A stretch of 21,769 nt of DNA. Origin: Bacillota bacterium. Its GTDB lineage: Bacteria > Bacillota > Clostridia > Christensenellales > Aristaeellaceae. Positions within the stretch are counted from its first letter, which is position 1, and the number at the start of each line of letters is the position of its first letter. The notes under the pieces were generated by a model. It was given only the letters and a program-made list of their open reading frames with translations. It searched no databases and was not told the origin of the DNA. The translations under genes were made by a program, and so were the position numbers. Location of the stretch: positions 1 through 21,769 of the forward strand of contig JAEZLW010000214.1 of NCBI GenBank assembly GCA_023415145.1, written 5' to 3'. This document shows positions 18,895-21,769 of the stretch, piece after piece.

Positions 18895-21441
18895 ATGGGC
18901 AGTGTGACCTTGGACAGGGACGGCTTTGTCCTAAACGGGAAAAGGCAGGTGCTTATGGTTGGCTCCCTGTTTTATTTTCGCATTCCCCGCGTGAGTTGGC
19001 GTGATCGTATGGAAAAAATGAAGCTGGCGGGCTACCATGCCCTGGACGTATATTTCCCGTGGAATTATCATGAAACATCGCCCGATGTATGGGATTTTGA
19101 ATGCGAACGTGACGCGGATGCGTTTTTGACACTTGCAAAAGAAGCGGGACTTTTTGTTGTGGCAAGGCCTGGTCCCTATATCTGCTCGGAGTGGGATGGC
19201 GGCGGCCTGCCCGCGTACCTGTTCGCTTCCGACATGCGCATCCGTGACAATGACCCCGCGTACCTTGCGCGGGTGGCGCTGTGGTTTGACCGCATTCTGC
19301 CCATATTGCGCGCCCACAGCATCACAAAGGGCGGTTGCATCATCGGCGTTCAATTGGAAAACGAGCTGGATTTCTTCTCCGATACCAGAGACCGCCTTGG
19401 TTATATCGATGCACTGCGCAAGATGGCCCTTGCCCACGATATCGACGTGCCGCTGTTCTGCTGCTCGGGCCAGTCCGGGCTTTGTGCCTCCGGGGGCCTT
19501 GCGCCGGGGCTTTTTCCCGCCATGAACTTCTACCCCGGCCCCGACGAGGTGCTCTTTGGGCAAAAGGTGCTCTTTTATCAGAAATGGCTTCACGAACACG
19601 GGTTTCCGCTATTGATTACAGAAACCAACCGTGACCATCATTTCCTGCGCTTTTTGCTGCTGCTGGGCGCCAAGCTGCTGGGCCCCTACAACCAGGCCGG
19701 GGGCACCGACTTTGGGTTTACCACCGCCGTCAACAACTGGGGAACGCCTCTGTCCTTCCAGACCAGCGACTATACCTTCGCCTCCATGGTGTCCCCATCC
19801 GGGGAGCTGGACAAAAAGAAGGTGCTGGAGGCCCGCATCCTGCGCTCTCTGATCGACGCGCTGCCCGGCCTTTGTAAAGCCCAGCCCACGGCGCTGCCCG
19901 AGGGATTGATCGTGCCGGAAGGTGCCTTCGCGACGGCTTTGCAGCTTCCGGAAGGCGGAATTGTGGCTGGCATCATGCAGTATGCCAAAAATCCATCGGT
20001 GGCCATATGGCCGGAAAACGGGCATGCCATCCCCCTTCTGAGCGGCTGCTGTGCCTTTGTCATGAGCCATGTACCCCTTTCGCCTTTGGGGCTGAATGGG
20101 GAGATCACTTTCGCCGACGCGGTACCGGTTGAGGTATCCGGCGGGCGCTTGACCTTTGCGGCGGAGCATGAAAACACTTCTATCATCATCAACGGCAAAC
20201 CGCTATCCTTTTGCGGCAGCGCGCCAGTCCATGTGGATGCCCTGGAGGTATCTCTGCTGCCATGGGAGGAAGCCGCCGCCTTTACCATGGAGAAAAAGGA
20301 AAGCGTTCCTGCTTTTATTGACTTTACATCAAAAGCAGTGGATGACGCTGATCTTATACAAGCGCTGCCTTCTGTTAAGGCGGAAAACGGCCGCCTTCAC
20401 CTGGAACAAAACCATGTGTACCGGGGCATCGGCTTTTATGAGGCCGCTATTGACTGCGATCAGGCCAAGGGCATCCTGCTTGCGGACGCCGCCGATATCA
20501 TCACCGTGTCCGCCTGGGATACGCACCTTGGCACCTTCTGCCCCGGCGGCCATCCCCTGTACCTGCCCATGGAAGGGATTAAAGGCACACAGCCCCTTTC
20601 CGTCCGGGCGGAGATATGGGGACACTGCAACTTTGACGACCACAGAAAACCCAGCCTGCGCATCAAGTCCATGCGCGGCGTAAAAAGCATCGTCTCCGTG
20701 ACCTCGGTACATAAAATTCCTTTCTGGCTGCGCACCGATGGCATTTCCGGTATCGCGCCGCAGCTTGCGCCGCTGGGCTCCTGGCAAACGACGCAAACAC
20801 CGGCCACAGGCACGTTCCATACCCGTATGCCGGTGCTTGGCAGCGCCCGGTTCCTTCATTTTGACGGCATGCTGGGCCAGGCGGACATTTTTGTCAACGG
20901 CCGCCCGGCGGGCAGGGCCGACCGTTTCCGCCCCTGGCTGGACATAAGCGCCATCCCGGAGGCGGAGGGGCTGCTTCACATTGAGTGCCATGTAACGAAG
21001 CTGGATTTTGAGGAGCCCTGCGGCGTGCCCGTATTGTATCAGGGGGAGCTTTTGCAGGATGTAACCATCAAGGCTTTGGGCGAACCGGAACTATATCAAG
21101 CTCTCGGCAGCGTATGTAAAAATGAACAGCCTGTAGCCCTGCCGCTTTATTTTAGGGATGGTCAAAGCATTGTGCTCCATGGTATAATCCCCAAAGGTGA
21201 CCTGGAGATGGAACTTTTTGGCACGGGTATCCTGGCCACCATCATAAGGGGAGGCCATATCTGCGGGCGGCTTTTCCTGCACGGCGGGGAATATCCCGCC
21301 ATGGCGGGCGGGCGTCCGGATACCGCGTATCTTCCCGCCTGCTGGGGTGATGATGTGTACATAACCCTTCAGTCCGTATCGCCCAAAGCAACGCTTATGA
21401 ATATCAAATGCCGCACACCGGGAACGGTTATCCCGGCCTGA
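18895..21441 (+). CDS. GH35-family beta-galactosidase-like glycoside hydrolase
   Basis: An 848-residue retaining glycosidase lacking a signal peptide. The (beta/alpha)8 domain shows the GH35 signature in order: MVGSLFYFRIPRVSWRDRME (21-40), WNYHETSPDVWDFE (56-69), ARPGPYICSEWDGGGLPAYL (90-109), the acid/base motif GVQLENELDF with E157, and the nucleophile motif PLLITETN with E243. GGTDFGFTTAVNNWGTPLSF and SDYTFASMVSPSGELDKKK follow. C-terminal beta-sandwich domains (about 530-848) carry the usual jelly-roll segments, for example FDGMLGQADIFVNGRPAGRA. ATG 18895 is taken for its GGGAGGAAAAC SD; a longer frame from 18802 starts inside the promoter. The enzyme is expected to release terminal beta-galactose, or a related unit, from imported oligosaccharides. 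It is the first gene of the rightward operon and precedes the regulator by 49 bases. Confidence 0.93.
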   Translation: MGSVTLDRDGFVLNGKRQVLMVGSLFYFRIPRVSWRDRMEKMKLAGYHALDVYFPWNYHETSPDVWDFECERDADAFLTLAKEAGLFVVARPGPYICSEWDGGGLPAYLFASDMRIRDNDPAYLARVALWFDRILPILRAHSITKGGCIIGVQLENELDFFSDTRDRLGYIDALRKMALAHDIDVPLFCCSGQSGLCASGGLAPGLFPAMNFYPGPDEVLFGQKVLFYQKWLHEHGFPLLITETNRDHHFLRFLLLLGAKLLGPYNQAGGTDFGFTTAVNNWGTPLSFQTSDYTFASMVSPSGELDKKKVLEARILRSLIDALPGLCKAQPTALPEGLIVPEGAFATALQLPEGGIVAGIMQYAKNPSVAIWPENGHAIPLLSGCCAFVMSHVPLSPLGLNGEITFADAVPVEVSGGRLTFAAEHENTSIIINGKPLSFCGSAPVHVDALEVSLLPWEEAAAFTMEKKESVPAFIDFTSKAVDDADLIQALPSVKAENGRLHLEQNHVYRGIGFYEAAIDCDQAKGILLADAADIITVSAWDTHLGTFCPGGHPLYLPMEGIKGTQPLSVRAEIWGHCNFDDHRKPSLRIKSMRGVKSIVSVTSVHKIPFWLRTDGISGIAPQLAPLGSWQTTQTPATGTFHTRMPVLGSARFLHFDGMLGQADIFVNGRPAGRADRFRPWLDISAIPEAEGLLHIECHVTKLDFEEPCGVPVLYQGELLQDVTIKALGEPELYQALGSVCKNEQPVALPLYFRDGQSIVLHGIIPKGDLEMELFGTGILATIIRGGHICGRLFLHGGEYPAMAGGRPDTAYLPACWGDDVYITLQSVSPKATLMNIKCRTPGTVIPA

Positions 21442-21490
21442 ACGGCCTAGGCATCATTTTTAATGATATAACCGATTGAAGGATGATAAA

Positions 21491-21769
21491 GTGGCTGGCA
21501 ACAACATCAACATTTATGACATAGCCAGGGAGGCGGGCGTTTCCATCGCCACGGTTTCCCGCGCCCTGAGCGAATCCTCCAACCCCCATTCCGCCAAGCA
21601 AAAAAGGGTGCTGGAAGTGGTTCGCAAGTACAACTACAAGCCCAGCGTCGCGGCCAGGGGCTTAAACTGCGGCCAGTCCCGCCTGATCAGCATCGGGCTG
21701 CCTGAAATTGCCAACCCCTTTTACAGTGAGCTTTTCAGCGCTGCCGACGAGGAGGCAAACTCCCAAGGC
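21491..21769 (+). CDS. LacI-family transcriptional regulator (3' end beyond window)
   Basis: The first 93 codons are visible, from GTG 21491 with GAAGGATGA upstream. The N-terminal helix-turn-helix IYDIAREAGVSIATVSRALS (residues 8-27) is the LacI-family DNA-binding domain; its IATVSR recognition helix resembles that of CcpA (MATVSR), in keeping with cre-like operators nearby. The hinge helix KPSVAARGL and the start of the periplasmic-binding-like effector domain (SRLISIGLPEIANPFYSELF) follow. It lies 49 bases after the GH35 gene in the same orientation, so it is probably co-transcribed and autoregulated. It is the best candidate to bind the two operators in the divergent region, released by a sugar or sugar phosphate. 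The effector cannot be inferred from the visible part. Confidence 0.95.
   Translation, partial: MAGNNINIYDIAREAGVSIATVSRALSESSNPHSAKQKRVLEVVRKYNYKPSVAARGLNCGQSRLISIGLPEIANPFYSELFSAADEEANSQG

Overview
The window comes from a spore-forming Firmicute, most likely a Clostridia lineage with fairly high G+C. The evidence is dipicolinate synthase (dpaA/dpaB), the Firmicutes-type infC-rpmI-rplT operon behind an attenuating leader, LplB/LplC-type sugar permeases, strong SD sequences and many TTGACA-N17-TATAAT-like promoters. There are no rRNA, tRNA or CRISPR features. No complete mobile element is present, only the remnant of one IS3-family insertion sequence.

Layout. 1-747: yebC/PmpR regulator, missing only its first codon, followed by a terminator. 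796-1251: decayed IS3 remnant. 1325-3245: divergent pair rpiB (-) and a GT1 glycosyltransferase (+), each with a near-consensus promoter. 3318-6202: maltose-phosphorylase-type GH65 gene, carrying an apparent 1-base deletion near its start, with an overlapping Nudix gene. 6218-7018: six-TM membrane protein (-). 7126-7270: structured intergenic element. 7360-8773: dpaA-dpaB. 8763-8961: cluster of six inverted repeats. 9076-10527: leader-attenuator, infC, rpmI, rplT, terminator. 10537-12421 (-): secreted DUF362 protein overlapping an ArsP/DUF318-like permease.

12596-21769 is a carbohydrate-utilisation locus built around a divergent promoter region. Leftward runs permease-permease-binding protein-GH2 beta-galactosidase-like enzyme. 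Rightward runs a GH35 beta-galactosidase-like enzyme and then a LacI-family regulator, cut by the window end. No ABC ATPase is present, so a shared MsmX-type ATPase encoded elsewhere is presumed. Neither glycosidase has a signal peptide, so the implied scheme is import of an intact beta-galactoside-containing oligosaccharide followed by cytoplasmic hydrolysis. Both divergent promoters carry a LacI/CcpA-type operator in the same register, one just after the leftward start site and one inside the rightward promoter. Hairpins flank the binding-protein gene and probably set unequal expression within the leftward operon.

I found no wholly unknown system. The points most worth a second look are the divergent LacI switch, the frameshift in the GH65 gene, the non-lipoprotein binding protein, the infC leader with a possible ATC start, and the two structured intergenic elements.
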